From Gemmatimonadetes bacterium SCN 70-22 (GTDB lineage Bacteria > Gemmatimonadota > Gemmatimonadetes > Gemmatimonadales > Gemmatimonadaceae), in the NCBI GenBank assembly GCA_001724275.1, contig MEDZ01000029.1, positions 1-64,000 on the forward strand: a DNA stretch of 64,000 nt. The letters run 5' to 3'. Below are positions 7,889-16,514 of the stretch, piece after piece. Position 1 is the stretch's first letter. Every line of letters begins with the position of its first letter. Under the pieces are notes generated by a model. That model had not been told where the DNA came from and ran no database searches. It saw nothing but the letters and a program-made list of their open reading frames with translations. The translations under genes were made by a program, and so were the position numbers.

Positions 7889-10800
7889 ATGCCTGCCACT
7901 CCCGGTTCGACGCACCCTCGCGCCGCGCGTCTCCGCGCCACACGCGTCGGTGCGGCCCACGCGACGGCGCTCGCCCTCGCCGCGCTCGCGCTCCCGTCCA
8001 CCGCCGCTTCGCAGCGCGCCCCGGCCGCCGCGCCGCGTTCCAGCGTCGACACGTCAGCGCTCGCCCGCCTCACCTTCCGCTCCATCGGCCCGGCCAACAT
8101 GATGGGGCGGTCGACCGACGTCGAGGGGGTCCCGGGCAACGCGAACGTCGTCTACGTGGGAACGGCAGCTGGCGGTCTCTGGAAGACCACCAACGGCGGA
8201 ACGACCTGGTCACCGCTGTTCGAAAAGCAGCCGACGCTCTCCATCGGCGACCTGGCGCTCGAGCCCGGGAACCCCGACGTCATCTACGTGGGCACCGGCG
8301 AGGCCAACGCCCGCAATTCGGTCTCGTTCGGGCGCGGGATGTACAAGTCGACCGACGGTGGGCGTTCGTGGCGCTTCATCGGCCTCGGCGACACCCGCCA
8401 CATCGCCCGCGTCATGGTGAGCCCCGCCGACACGCGCACCGTCTTCGCCTGCGCCGCGGGACACATGGGAGGGCCCAACGCCGAGCGCGGCGTCTTCGTC
8501 TCGCGTGACGCGGGCGTCACCTGGAGCAAGACGCTCTTCGTCGACGACCGCCATGGCTGCGCCGACCTGGACATCGACCCGCGGAACCCGAACATCGTCT
8601 ACGCGGTCATGTGGCTCTTCGACCGCAAGCAGTGGAACTTCACCTCGGGCTCGGAGCAGGGCGGGATCTTCAAGTCGGTGGATGGCGGCGCCACCTGGAC
8701 GAAGCTCGGTGGAGGGCTCCCGAAGCTCCTCGGCCGCGTCGGCGTCAAGGTGGCGCCGTCGTCGCCCAACGTCGTCTATGCCATCGCGGAATCGAAGGAG
8801 GGTTTCGTCTGGCGCAGCGACAACTTCGGCGAGACCTGGCGCAAGACCAGCGATGACGCCCGCACGATCTGCCGCGGGTTCTACTACGCCGATCTCCGCG
8901 TCGACCCGCAGAACCCCGAACGCCTGTATTCGATCGCCTGCAACCTCTCCGTCTCCATCGACGGCGGGCGCAACTTCCGGCCGATCGCCCAGACCGTGCA
9001 CGGTGACCACCATTCGCTCTGGATCGACCCCACCGATCCGGCGCGCATCTGGAACACCAACGACGGCGGCATCGCCGAATCGCGCGACCAGGGGGCCTCG
9101 TGGCGCTTCCCGAACCACTTCCCGCTGGCCCAGTTCTACCAGCTGCACGCCGACAACCGCGAACCGTTCTACCACGTGGGCGGCGGGCTGCAGGACAACG
9201 GCAACTGGGTCGGCCCCAGCCGCACGCGCGACCCGTTAGGCATCCTGGTCGACGACTGGAACCTGGTGAGCTACGGTGACGGCTACTACCAGACGTCGCA
9301 TCCCGACGACCCCGACTTCATCATCACCGACTCGCAGGGCGGGATGATCTGGCGCACGCAGATGCGCACCCGCGAGCAGGAGGACATCTCGCCGCAGCCG
9401 CGGCGCAACGACGGCGGGCCGGTCAACGACCTCAAGTACCGCTTCAACTGGAACGCCCCCATCGTCGCCTCGCCGCACGACGGCAAGGTGGTGTACTTCG
9501 GCTCGCAGGTCCTGTTCCGTTCGAAGGACTTCGGCGCCTCCTGGCAGGCCATCTCCCCCGACCTCTCGAAGAACGACACCACGCGCCACGGGTGGGCCGG
9601 CGGCCCGGCCATGCTCGAGGCGACCACCGCCGAGTACTACAACACCATCTACTCCATCGCCGAGTCGCCGGTGCAGAAGGGGCTCATCTGGGCCGGACTC
9701 GACGACGGGAACCTGCACGTCACGCGGGATGACGGCGCCACCTGGACGCGCGTCGACCGCAACGTCCCGGGCGTGGGCCCCGAGGCGGTCGTGTCGCACG
9801 TGGAAGCGAGCCGCACGGCGGCGTGCACGGCCTACGCCACCTTCGAGCGCAAGTTCATGGACGACCTCAAGCCGTACGTCTTCCGGACGACGGATTGCGG
9901 CGCCACCTGGACGAACATCGCCGGCAACCTCCCGGATGGTGCCTATCTGCAGGTGCTGCGCGAGGATCCGAAGAACCCGAGCGTCCTCTACGCCGGGACC
10001 GAGACGGGGCTCTACGTCAGCGTCACGGGGGGCAACGACTGGTTCCGGCTGGGCGGCAACCTCCCGCCGATCCCCGTGCACGAGGTGATCGTCCACGCAC
10101 GCGAGAACGACCTCATCGTCGCCACGCACGCCCGCGGCGTCTGGATCCTCGACGACGCCTCGGCCATCCAGGAGCTGGCCGCAGCGGCGGCAAGGCCGGC
10201 GCACCTCTTCTCGATGCGCACGGCGACCCGGTTCGCCACCAAGCAGGCGAAGGGGTCGCTCGGCGATGCGCTCTTCATGGGTCCGAACCCGCCGTACGGC
10301 GCGATCATCCGCTATCACCTCCGCACGCCCCCGGCGGCCGGGACGGCGGTGAAGGTCGAGATTCTCGACGGGGGGTCGAAGGTGATCCGGACGCTGGCGC
10401 GCGTCCCCCGCGAGGCGGGCATCAACACCACCTCGTGGGACCTCGGGTACGAGCCGGCGCGTCCGCGGCGCGCCCCCGCCCCGTCGACGGGCGCCGAGGA
10501 CTTCGAGGCGGTGGCCTCGCGGCTGTTCGGCGCGCCGAGCGGGCCGCGCGCCCTCCCCGGGCGCTACACGGTGCGGCTGACGGTGGGGAACGAGACCTTC
10601 GAGCAGCCCCTCACCGTGCGCGTCGATCCCACGTCCAACACGTCGATCGAGGCGCTGCGGCAGCAGTTTGCCGTCGCCAGCGAGCTGCGCGACCTCCTCT
10701 CGCTGGCCAACGACACGCTGCGCGCGCTCGATGGCCGCAAGGCCGAGTTGGAGGCGAAGCGGCGCGCGGCGCTCGCCATTCCCGAAGGAGCGGGCGCGGC

Positions 10801-11056
10801 GGCCGCGCGCGCCATCGGCACCGAGCTGGCGGAGGTGGATTCGCTCCTCGACATCCTCGCCAAGCCGTCCACCGCGCCCCAGTGGACCGGGGGGCCGCGC
10901 GTCAGCGAACGGATCGGCGCGCTCCTGCGCAACATCGGACAGGGGAACCAGGCACCGACCGGCGAGCAGCAGAAGCTCGGGAAGGAGCTGGCCATCGAGC
11001 TGCGCGACGCGCTCGAGCGCGTGCGGAAGTACCTCGGGCGCTTCACGACGATGTGA
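7889..11056 (+). CDS. Secreted BNR/VPS10-type multi-propeller protein
   Basis: This encodes 1,055 residues. A long Ala-rich leader (to about residue 41) is followed by BNR/Asp-box repeats with the S/T-x-D-x-G-x-x-W pattern, for example TTNGGTTW, STDGGRSW, SRDAGVTW, SVDGGATW, TRDDGATW and TTDCGATW. They span about residues 60-790 and would fold as one or two sortilin-like beta-propellers. A C-terminal part of about 250 residues holds a beta-sandwich-like segment and a helical region (SELRDLLSLANDTLRALDG). Such proteins are often labelled glycosyl hydrolase or exo-sialidase, but I see no sialidase Arg triad or FRIP motif, so the enzymatic label is unsupported. It is a paralogue of the product of 25758-29207. 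The start at 7889 gives the best leader; an in-frame start lies at 7787. Confidence 0.85.
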   Translation: MPATPGSTHPRAARLRATRVGAAHATALALAALALPSTAASQRAPAAAPRSSVDTSALARLTFRSIGPANMMGRSTDVEGVPGNANVVYVGTAAGGLWKTTNGGTTWSPLFEKQPTLSIGDLALEPGNPDVIYVGTGEANARNSVSFGRGMYKSTDGGRSWRFIGLGDTRHIARVMVSPADTRTVFACAAGHMGGPNAERGVFVSRDAGVTWSKTLFVDDRHGCADLDIDPRNPNIVYAVMWLFDRKQWNFTSGSEQGGIFKSVDGGATWTKLGGGLPKLLGRVGVKVAPSSPNVVYAIAESKEGFVWRSDNFGETWRKTSDDARTICRGFYYADLRVDPQNPERLYSIACNLSVSIDGGRNFRPIAQTVHGDHHSLWIDPTDPARIWNTNDGGIAESRDQGASWRFPNHFPLAQFYQLHADNREPFYHVGGGLQDNGNWVGPSRTRDPLGILVDDWNLVSYGDGYYQTSHPDDPDFIITDSQGGMIWRTQMRTREQEDISPQPRRNDGGPVNDLKYRFNWNAPIVASPHDGKVVYFGSQVLFRSKDFGASWQAISPDLSKNDTTRHGWAGGPAMLEATTAEYYNTIYSIAESPVQKGLIWAGLDDGNLHVTRDDGATWTRVDRNVPGVGPEAVVSHVEASRTAACTAYATFERKFMDDLKPYVFRTTDCGATWTNIAGNLPDGAYLQVLREDPKNPSVLYAGTETGLYVSVTGGNDWFRLGGNLPPIPVHEVIVHARENDLIVATHARGVWILDDASAIQELAAAAARPAHLFSMRTATRFATKQAKGSLGDALFMGPNPPYGAIIRYHLRTPPAAGTAVKVEILDGGSKVIRTLARVPREAGINTTSWDLGYEPARPRRAPAPSTGAEDFEAVASRLFGAPSGPRALPGRYTVRLTVGNETFEQPLTVRVDPTSNTSIEALRQQFAVASELRDLLSLANDTLRALDGRKAELEAKRRAALAIPEGAGAAAARAIGTELAEVDSLLDILAKPSTAPQWTGGPRVSERIGALLRNIGQGNQAPTGEQQKLGKELAIELRDALERVRKYLGRFTTM

Positions 11057-11138
11057 GCGATTCCTGCCCCCGCCCTTGACGCCCGCGCCCGCGAAGCGGA
11101 GCGTCTCCCCGCTCCCTCACTCTCTCGGAGGCACCATC

Positions 11139-11498
11139 ATGGAACGCAACGCGCTCACGAAGGCGATGGGGATGGGGACGGTCCTGCAGGGGTTGATGGT
11201 GATCATCGGGCACTTCGTCCCGTCGTTGCAGCAGGCGGGACTCTTCCCCATCGGCGGCACGATCCTCGGCCTCGTCACCGGATGGCTCGCCGGGAAGGAG
11301 ATGCCGGGCGCCGCCATGGGGAAGCTGGCCACCAACGGCGGGATCGCGGGGGCGGGGGCCGGCATCCTCGGGAGCCTCATCTCCACCGCCCTCGGTGACG
11401 TGCCGGTCGGCAACCTCGGCATCGCCGGCGGGAGCACGCTGGTCGCGGGAGCGATCGGCGCGCTCCTGACCCAGGTCATGGGGAAGAAGTCCGCATAG
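11139..11498 (+). CDS. Small glycine-zipper membrane protein
   Basis: This encodes 119 residues with GGAGG about 8 nt before the ATG (11129-11133). The protein is almost entirely hydrophobic with many small residues: three to four membrane segments, including LQGLMVIIGHFVPSLQ, GGTILGLVTGWLAGKE, GAGAGILGSLISTALG and GGSTLVAGAIGALLTQVMG. GxxxG-like spacing suggests close helix packing and oligomers. The C-terminus is a short basic tail (GKKSA). I do not recognise a named family. It lies 82 bp after the BNR/VPS10 gene on the same strand and just before a strong hairpin, so it is probably the last gene of that transcript. Confidence 0.75.
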   Translation: MERNALTKAMGMGTVLQGLMVIIGHFVPSLQQAGLFPIGGTILGLVTGWLAGKEMPGAAMGKLATNGGIAGAGAGILGSLISTALGDVPVGNLGIAGGSTLVAGAIGALLTQVMGKKSA

Positions 11499-11528
11499 CG
11501 GGACGTGCTTGACGAGTCGCATCCTGCG

Positions 11529-11569
11529 CGACGGGGAGTTGGAGGAGACGATCCTCCGACTCCCCGTCG
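11529..11569 (+). terminator. Strong hairpin after the glycine-zipper gene
   Basis: CGACGGGGAGT at 11529-11539 pairs with ACTCCCCGTCG at 11559-11569, and GGAGGA at 11541-11546 pairs with TCCTCC at 11552-11557. A U-G wobble lies between the two blocks. This gives an 18-bp stem with a 5-nt loop. No U-run follows, so it may act as a processing or stabilising 3' end rather than a classical intrinsic terminator. Confidence 0.7.
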
Positions 11570-11758
11570 TCGCGTCGGGTAGCGGTCCCGTGCCGCCGTC
11601 GCGCGCACCCCACCCTCGCGCCCGGGCCAGAGACCTCCAATGCGCAGCATCCCGGGCAACGTGGGCGAGGCCGCCGCCCTACCCCTCACCGGGTCGCGCG
11701 GTCAACTTCGATCGGTTCCGGCCCCCGAACCGACCTCCCTGCAACGACGCTTCCGCAC

Positions 11759-13462
11759 ATGACCCGCCACTCGCGATCCGTTCCAGGATCCGCGCTGCGC
11801 GCGATCGCAGCGCTCACCACCGTTGCCATTGCCGCGCTCCCGCTCGTGCCGCCGGCGCTGGCGGCACAGCCCCCGAGCCTTCGACCCGACGTGATGGGGA
11901 TGCAGGGCGCCCTGACCTCCGACCACGCGCTGGCCACCGCCGCTGGCGCCGACGTCCTCAGGCGCGGCGGCAACGCCGTCGACGCCGCGATCGCGATGGC
12001 CGGCGTGCTGGCCGTGGTGCGCCCGCACATGAACGGCGTCGGCGGGGACAACTTCCTCCTCATCCGCATGGCGAAAACGGGGAAGGTCTACGCGCTCAAC
12101 GGCTCCGGGCGGGCGGGGAGCCGCGCGACACCGGCGTTCTTCGCCCAGAAGGGGATGACGCACGTTCCGGGGTCGGGGATCCTCTCCGTCTCGGTCCCCG
12201 GCGCGGTGCAGGCGTGGGACGACGCGCTGCGGCGATTCGGGACGACGACGCTGCGCCAGGCGCTCCAGCCGGCCATTCGTTATGCGGAACAGGGGTTTCC
12301 CGTCTCGACCCGCCTATCGCTCGACATCGCGGCCGAGGTGAAGAAGGTTGCCGCCGACAGCGCGATGGCGCATACGTTCCTGGTCAACGGTGAAGCGCCC
12401 GCCCCTGGGACGCTCCTGGTCCAGCGCGAGCTCGGCCGGACGCTGCGCGCCATTGCAACTGGCGGGGCGCGCGCCTTCTACCAGGGAGCCACCGCGCGCC
12501 GGATCGCCGACTTCATGGAGCATGAGGGAGGGCTGCTCACGGCGACCGACCTCGCCAACCACCGCGCCACCTGGCAGGAGCCCATCAGCACGACCTACCT
12601 GGGCAAGCAGGTCCTCGCCTTCCCGCCCAACACCCAGGGGGCCACCTTCCTCGAGATGCTCAACCTCGCCGAGCTGAGCGACCTCTCGGCGATGGGGCGG
12701 ACCAGTGCCGACTACGTCCACACGATGGTCGAAGGGGCCAAGCTGGCCTACGCCGATCGCGACCGCTACATCGCCGACCCCGCCTTCGCCGACGTCCCGG
12801 TGGCGCGACTCATCTCGAAGGAATACGCGCGCGAGCTGGGCCAGCGCATCAGGCGTGACACCATCGCCGCCTCCTCGGCGGGCGACGGCACGCGCGACGG
12901 CAACGGCGACACGGTCTACCTCACGGTCATCGACAAGGATGGCAATGCCGTCTCGATGATCCAGTCGCTCTTCGCGTCGTTCGGGAGCGGGCGCATGGTG
13001 CCGGAGACCGGGATCGTGCTGCACAACCGCGGCGCCCTGTTCTCGCTCGAGCCCTCGCACCCCAACATCATCGCCCCCGGCAAGCGCCCGTTCCACACGC
13101 TGAGCCCAGCCATGGCGCTCAACGAGGACGGCTCGCTCTTCGCCACCTTCGGCACGCCGGGCGGTGACGGACAGCCGCAGACGCTCATCCAGATCCTCAA
13201 CAACGTACTGCGCTTCGGGATGACGCCGCAGCAAGCCGTGGAGGCGCCGCGCTGGCGGATCTTTGGCGGCGGGCGCCTGGGGGTTGAGCCCGGCCTGCGC
13301 GACGAGGTGCGCGCCGAGCTCGGGCGCCGCGGGCAACGCGTCACCGTGCAGCCTCCGAGCGCCGAGTTCGGCGGAGCGCAGATGATCGTCATCGACCCGC
13401 GCTCGAAGGCGCGCATGGTGGGGTCGGACTACCGTCGCGAGGCGTACGGACTGGCCTGGTAG
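11759..13462 (+). CDS. ggt: Gamma-glutamyltransferase family protein
   Basis: This encodes 567 residues, the usual size of a GGT proenzyme. A signal peptide (about 1-36, ending ALAA-Q) suggests periplasmic location. Family landmarks are TSDHALATAAGADVLRRGGN near the N-terminus and HMNGVGGDNF. The autocatalytic nucleophile is expected at Thr385 in GDTVYLTVID, which aligns with the TTHxSVVD cleavage site. The downstream phrases GSGRMVPETGIVLHN and RPFHTLSPAM match the small subunit. The His after the catalytic Thr pair in typical enzymes is replaced here, so this could be a divergent member acting on another gamma-glutamyl or N-acyl substrate. No Shine-Dalgarno precedes the ATG. In context it fits recovery of Glu, Cys and Gly from external peptides. 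Confidence 0.88.
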   Translation: MTRHSRSVPGSALRAIAALTTVAIAALPLVPPALAAQPPSLRPDVMGMQGALTSDHALATAAGADVLRRGGNAVDAAIAMAGVLAVVRPHMNGVGGDNFLLIRMAKTGKVYALNGSGRAGSRATPAFFAQKGMTHVPGSGILSVSVPGAVQAWDDALRRFGTTTLRQALQPAIRYAEQGFPVSTRLSLDIAAEVKKVAADSAMAHTFLVNGEAPAPGTLLVQRELGRTLRAIATGGARAFYQGATARRIADFMEHEGGLLTATDLANHRATWQEPISTTYLGKQVLAFPPNTQGATFLEMLNLAELSDLSAMGRTSADYVHTMVEGAKLAYADRDRYIADPAFADVPVARLISKEYARELGQRIRRDTIAASSAGDGTRDGNGDTVYLTVIDKDGNAVSMIQSLFASFGSGRMVPETGIVLHNRGALFSLEPSHPNIIAPGKRPFHTLSPAMALNEDGSLFATFGTPGGDGQPQTLIQILNNVLRFGMTPQQAVEAPRWRIFGGGRLGVEPGLRDEVRAELGRRGQRVTVQPPSAEFGGAQMIVIDPRSKARMVGSDYRREAYGLAW

Positions 13463-13464
13463 GA

Positions 13465-13501
13465 GTGGCCGAGGCGGAGGGAGCGCACACACCTCGGCCA
13501 C
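13465..13501. terminator. Hairpin between convergent genes
   Basis: GTGGCCGAGG at 13465-13474 pairs perfectly with CCTCGGCCAC at 13492-13501 around a 17-nt loop. It starts 2 nt after the stop codon of the gamma-glutamyltransferase gene and lies between convergent genes, so it could end transcription from either side. Confidence 0.5.
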
Positions 13502-13634
13502 CCCTGCGGGGGCGTGCGCACCGTTCGCGATGCGCCCGCCCCCGTTGTTGTGTCGTCAGGCGATCGACGCATGACCGTCGGCGCACCGGCTCCCTTCGCC
13601 GATCCTGCGCCGACGTCCGTGTGCGAGTTGTCTC

Positions 13635-14273
13635 CTAGTGCTGGGCGTGCCCTACCATCTTCGGCGCCCCCTCGGCGAACGAATAACCCGTCTTGGGACA
13701 CTTGAGGGTGGGATTCGTCGGCGAGAAGAGCCCGGCCGGGTTGTCCTTCCACAGCCAGACGTGCAGGTCGTAGTGGTGCAGCGCCGTCGGCATGAGCGGC
13801 TTGTGTCCCTCCATCGGCCCCTCGAGCGACTTCCCGAAGATCTTCGGTGCGCCATCCTTGGCCAGGTCGGCCGGCATGAACCACTCCGCAGCGACCAACC
13901 TCAGCTTGTCGTCGCTCGTCGGTTCGTAGATCAGCACCTGCGGCTGCTTGGGGTCGAGCTTGGGGCCGACAGCCTGCGGATTGAGGAAGTGCACCCCCAT
14001 CCCCCCCGCCTTGTACTGCATCGTCCCCTCCGACGCACCCTTGGGATACTCGATGCAGCCGAGCAGCGACATGTAACCGTCGTGCACGGCCATGATGGGA
14101 TCCTTGTACTTGTCGAGTGCGGTGCGAACCTGGGCAAGCTCGGGGGTGAGCGATGCCGCACCCGAGCCTTGTGCCAGCGCCACCTGAAGGGGAAGCGCCA
14201 GGACGAGCGTGATGCCCAGGGCGTGCCGAGCGATGCCGGCAGCTCGCGCCTGGAGCGACGATGCATACTGCAT
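13635..14273 (-). CDS. Conserved secreted protein of unknown function (His-rich core)
   Basis: This encodes 212 residues. The leader extends to about residue 35 (ALPLQVALA-Q). The mature protein has features I associate with an unnamed secreted family: YKDPIMAVHDGY, GMGVHFLNP, DPKQPQVLIYEP, LRLVAAEWFMP, then HHYDLHVWLWKDNPAGLF, ending with CPKTGYSF. Several His residues (VHDGY, GVHFLNP, LHHYDLHVW) are spaced so that they could bind a metal. Two Cys (in LLGCIEY and LKCPKTG) could form a disulfide. No enzymatic assignment is justified. The gene is downstream of the acyltransferase on the same strand (75 bp gap) and convergent with the gamma-glutamyltransferase gene. Confidence 0.8.
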   Translation of the reverse strand: MQYASSLQARAAGIARHALGITLVLALPLQVALAQGSGAASLTPELAQVRTALDKYKDPIMAVHDGYMSLLGCIEYPKGASEGTMQYKAGGMGVHFLNPQAVGPKLDPKQPQVLIYEPTSDDKLRLVAAEWFMPADLAKDGAPKIFGKSLEGPMEGHKPLMPTALHHYDLHVWLWKDNPAGLFSPTNPTLKCPKTGYSFAEGAPKMVGHAQH

Positions 14274-14348
14274 GAGCGTACGCCTCGCTATGAGGGGGGG
14301 CTACAGTCTGCATCCATTTAGGGTGCAGGTCAATGGAGGGGGGAGAGT

Positions 14349-15587
14349 TTACCCTGATTTTGCGCCGCCCCACGCGCCGAGCCCGCTATTCTCCCCCGCT
14401 CCTCCCCCACCCAGCTGCGCGTCAGCGCTTCGATCTCCGTGCCGAAGCGCTCCTCCCAGACGGACGAGCGTCGCGCTCGCTCCCTGGCGCGAGGCGGGCG
14501 TCATCCCGAACAGCCACCGCACCCACCGGAAGGGGCGCACGAGAGTCTCGTACAGGGCGAGCGTCAGCGCGAGCGACACGACGCTCGTGAAGAGGAACTT
14601 GGCCAGCACGGTCTCGTTCGTCTGGACCACGTAGTAGGCGACGACGACGATGACGGTCTGGTGGAGGATGTAGAAGGGGTACGACGCATCGCGCGTCCAG
14701 TGCAGGATGGGGTGATCGCGATCGAGCCACCGCTTGCCATAGCCCAGGATGGCCATGACCCAGCACCAGGCGTGCGCCGCGAGGAGCGCCAGGTACACGA
14801 TCCGCGCCGCCGAGTCGCCGCTCGGCGGCGTGGCGCCGTTCCAGCGCACGCCATTGATGACGAGGAGACCGAGGAGCGCCATGGTGAAGGCCCCCCGACG
14901 GCCGCCCTCGATTCGCGCCCAGACGGCAGGGTCGTTGCCGATGATCCAGCCGGTGGCGAAGTACAGGAAGTAGACCAGGAACATCGCGCCGTCGTCCACG
15001 ATGTTCTGCGCCCCGCTGAATCGCTGGATGAGGAGCGCGTACGCGGCGACGATCGGGAGGGCAAACAGGTGCACGCCGGTGCGCGCCAGGAGCGAGCGGA
15101 GTGCCGTGAGCATGGCCGCCCCTCGCGGCGTACGCACGAAGGCGATCGCCGGGGCGAGGATGACGCTGTAGAGGAAGAGATAGAAGATGAACCAGAGGTG
15201 GTGGTAGCTCGTGTCGCCCGACGGGTAGGGGGCGAATCGCAGCGTGCGTGGCCAGAAGGCCAGGAACGATCCGCTGAACGCCCCGTCGGCCAGCCGCTCG
15301 TAGTAGACCTGCGGCGGGACGATGACGAGGATCCCGAACGAGAGCGGGACGAGGAGCCGCACGGCGCGGTCGCGCAGGAAGGCGCCGGTCGGGCGGCGGC
15401 GCAGCACGAAGTGGGCGGCGATGCCGGCGATGACGAAGAGGAGCGCCATCCGGAAGCGCGAGACGAAGAAGTTGGCCTCGAGCAGGAGGCTGCTCGTCTG
15501 CGCATTGCGGATGTGCCAGTCCCACTCGGTCACGTACGGCATGGCCGAGTGGAAGAAGAGGAGGGCGAGGATCGCGATGGCCCGCAA
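14349..15587 (-). CDS. Acyltransferase family 3 membrane protein
   Basis: This encodes 412 residues if read from TTG 15587. About ten membrane segments and the family phrases AILALLFFHSAMPY, LFVIAGIAAHFVLRRR, HHLWFIFYLFLYS and ASYPFYILHQTVIV place it in acyltransferase_3, integral enzymes that O-acylate sugars, glucans or lipids. The last 45 residues are a Gly/Ser-rich hydrophilic tail. The start is odd. The family normally begins with a few residues and then DxLRAIAIL; here TWNWLRAIAIL is open in frame, but no ATG, GTG or TTG lies between the upstream TGA and the TTG that encodes the Leu of that motif. Either translation starts at this TTG, leaving M-R-A-I-A-I, or the N-terminus has been lost. 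Confidence 0.8.
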   Translation of the reverse strand: MRAIAILALLFFHSAMPYVTEWDWHIRNAQTSSLLLEANFFVSRFRMALLFVIAGIAAHFVLRRRPTGAFLRDRAVRLLVPLSFGILVIVPPQVYYERLADGAFSGSFLAFWPRTLRFAPYPSGDTSYHHLWFIFYLFLYSVILAPAIAFVRTPRGAAMLTALRSLLARTGVHLFALPIVAAYALLIQRFSGAQNIVDDGAMFLVYFLYFATGWIIGNDPAVWARIEGGRRGAFTMALLGLLVINGVRWNGATPPSGDSAARIVYLALLAAHAWCWVMAILGYGKRWLDRDHPILHWTRDASYPFYILHQTVIVVVAYYVVQTNETVLAKFLFTSVVSLALTLALYETLVRPFRWVRWLFGMTPASRQGASATLVRLGGALRHGDRSADAQLGGGGAGENSGLGAWGGAKSG

Positions 15588-15755
15588 CCAGTTCCAGGTC
15601 GTGACGGCGCGAGGGCGTTGGTGCGGCTTGGCTCACGGGGCGACTCCAATGGCGTGTCGCCCGTACGTTGGCCGGGCTTGCACCTCGCGGTCCACGAGGT
15701 GGGGACCGGCGGGAGTGCGCCGGGACGAGCGGGACGCGCCGTGCTCCCCGCGGCG

Positions 15756-16514
15756 CTACCCGATCTCGAAACGGTCGTCGTCGCGCGAGCGGTAGCGCCG
15801 GCTCCAGACGAGCGTCTCGCCCGAGTGCATCACCACGTGCCGGTCGCCGTGCGACCACGCGTGGACCTCGCGGACCGCCTCGATCCGCACCAGCTGCGAG
15901 CGATTGATGCGCAGGAAGCGAGCCGGGTCGAGGCGGGCCTCGAGCGCGTTGAGCGTGGTCCGCAGCGTGAAGCGATGGGCGGCGGCGTGGAGGGTGACGT
16001 AGTTGCGGTCCGACTCCGCCCAGTCGATCCGCTCCACCGGGAGGAAGACGCTCCTGTTCCCGTGCTCCACGAGGAGGTGGCGCAGCGGGGACCGGACGGG
16101 GGCGACATCCGCCAGGACACGTTCGAGCGCGCCACCATCGCCGGCGCGCGCCCCGGCGAGGCGCGCGCGCACGCGCTCGAGCGCGGACTGCAGCCGTTCG
16201 GGCGTGTAGGGCTTGAGGACGTAGTCGAGCGCCTCAACCTCGAACGCGCGGACGGCATGCTCGTCGAATGCCGTGACGAAGACCGTCACGGGCATCTCGG
16301 CGGCCCCGATCGCGGACACGACGTCGAAGCCGTCGCCCTCGGGCATCTGGATGTCGAGGAAGACGACGTCGGGGGAAAGCTCGCGGATCGCATCGACCGC
16401 GGCGGCGCCGGACTTGGCCTCGCCGACCACCTCCACGTCGGACGCCTCGCGCAGGAGCATCCGCAGCCGCTTGCGCGCCGGCGCCTCGTCGTCGACCACG
16501 AGAACCCGCATCAT
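15756..16514 (-). CDS. LytTR-type response regulator
   Basis: This encodes 252 residues. An N-terminal receiver domain (3-120) shows the acidic pair in VVDDEAPAR, the phospho-acceptor Asp54 in VFLDIQMP, the Thr of VTAFDEHA and the Lys of VLKPYTP. A LytTR DNA-binding domain fills about 145-250 (IDWAESDRNYVTLH, FLRINRSQLV). The start at 16512-16514 gives the 4-bp ATGA overlap with the stop of the upstream sensor kinase gene, the sign of a coupled pair; an in-frame ATG directly after is possible. Targets are unknown. LytTR regulators often control export or cell-surface genes. Confidence 0.92.
   Translation of the reverse strand: MMRVLVVDDEAPARKRLRMLLREASDVEVVGEAKSGAAAVDAIRELSPDVVFLDIQMPEGDGFDVVSAIGAAEMPVTVFVTAFDEHAVRAFEVEALDYVLKPYTPERLQSALERVRARLAGARAGDGGALERVLADVAPVRSPLRHLLVEHGNRSVFLPVERIDWAESDRNYVTLHAAAHRFTLRTTLNALEARLDPARFLRINRSQLVRIEAVREVHAWSHGDRHVVMHSGETLVWSRRYRSRDDDRFEIG

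Noticed and set aside
7889-11056. Sialidase or glycosyl hydrolase function for the BNR protein
   Set aside because: Asp-box repeats alone do not show catalysis, and no FRIP motif or Arg triad is visible.
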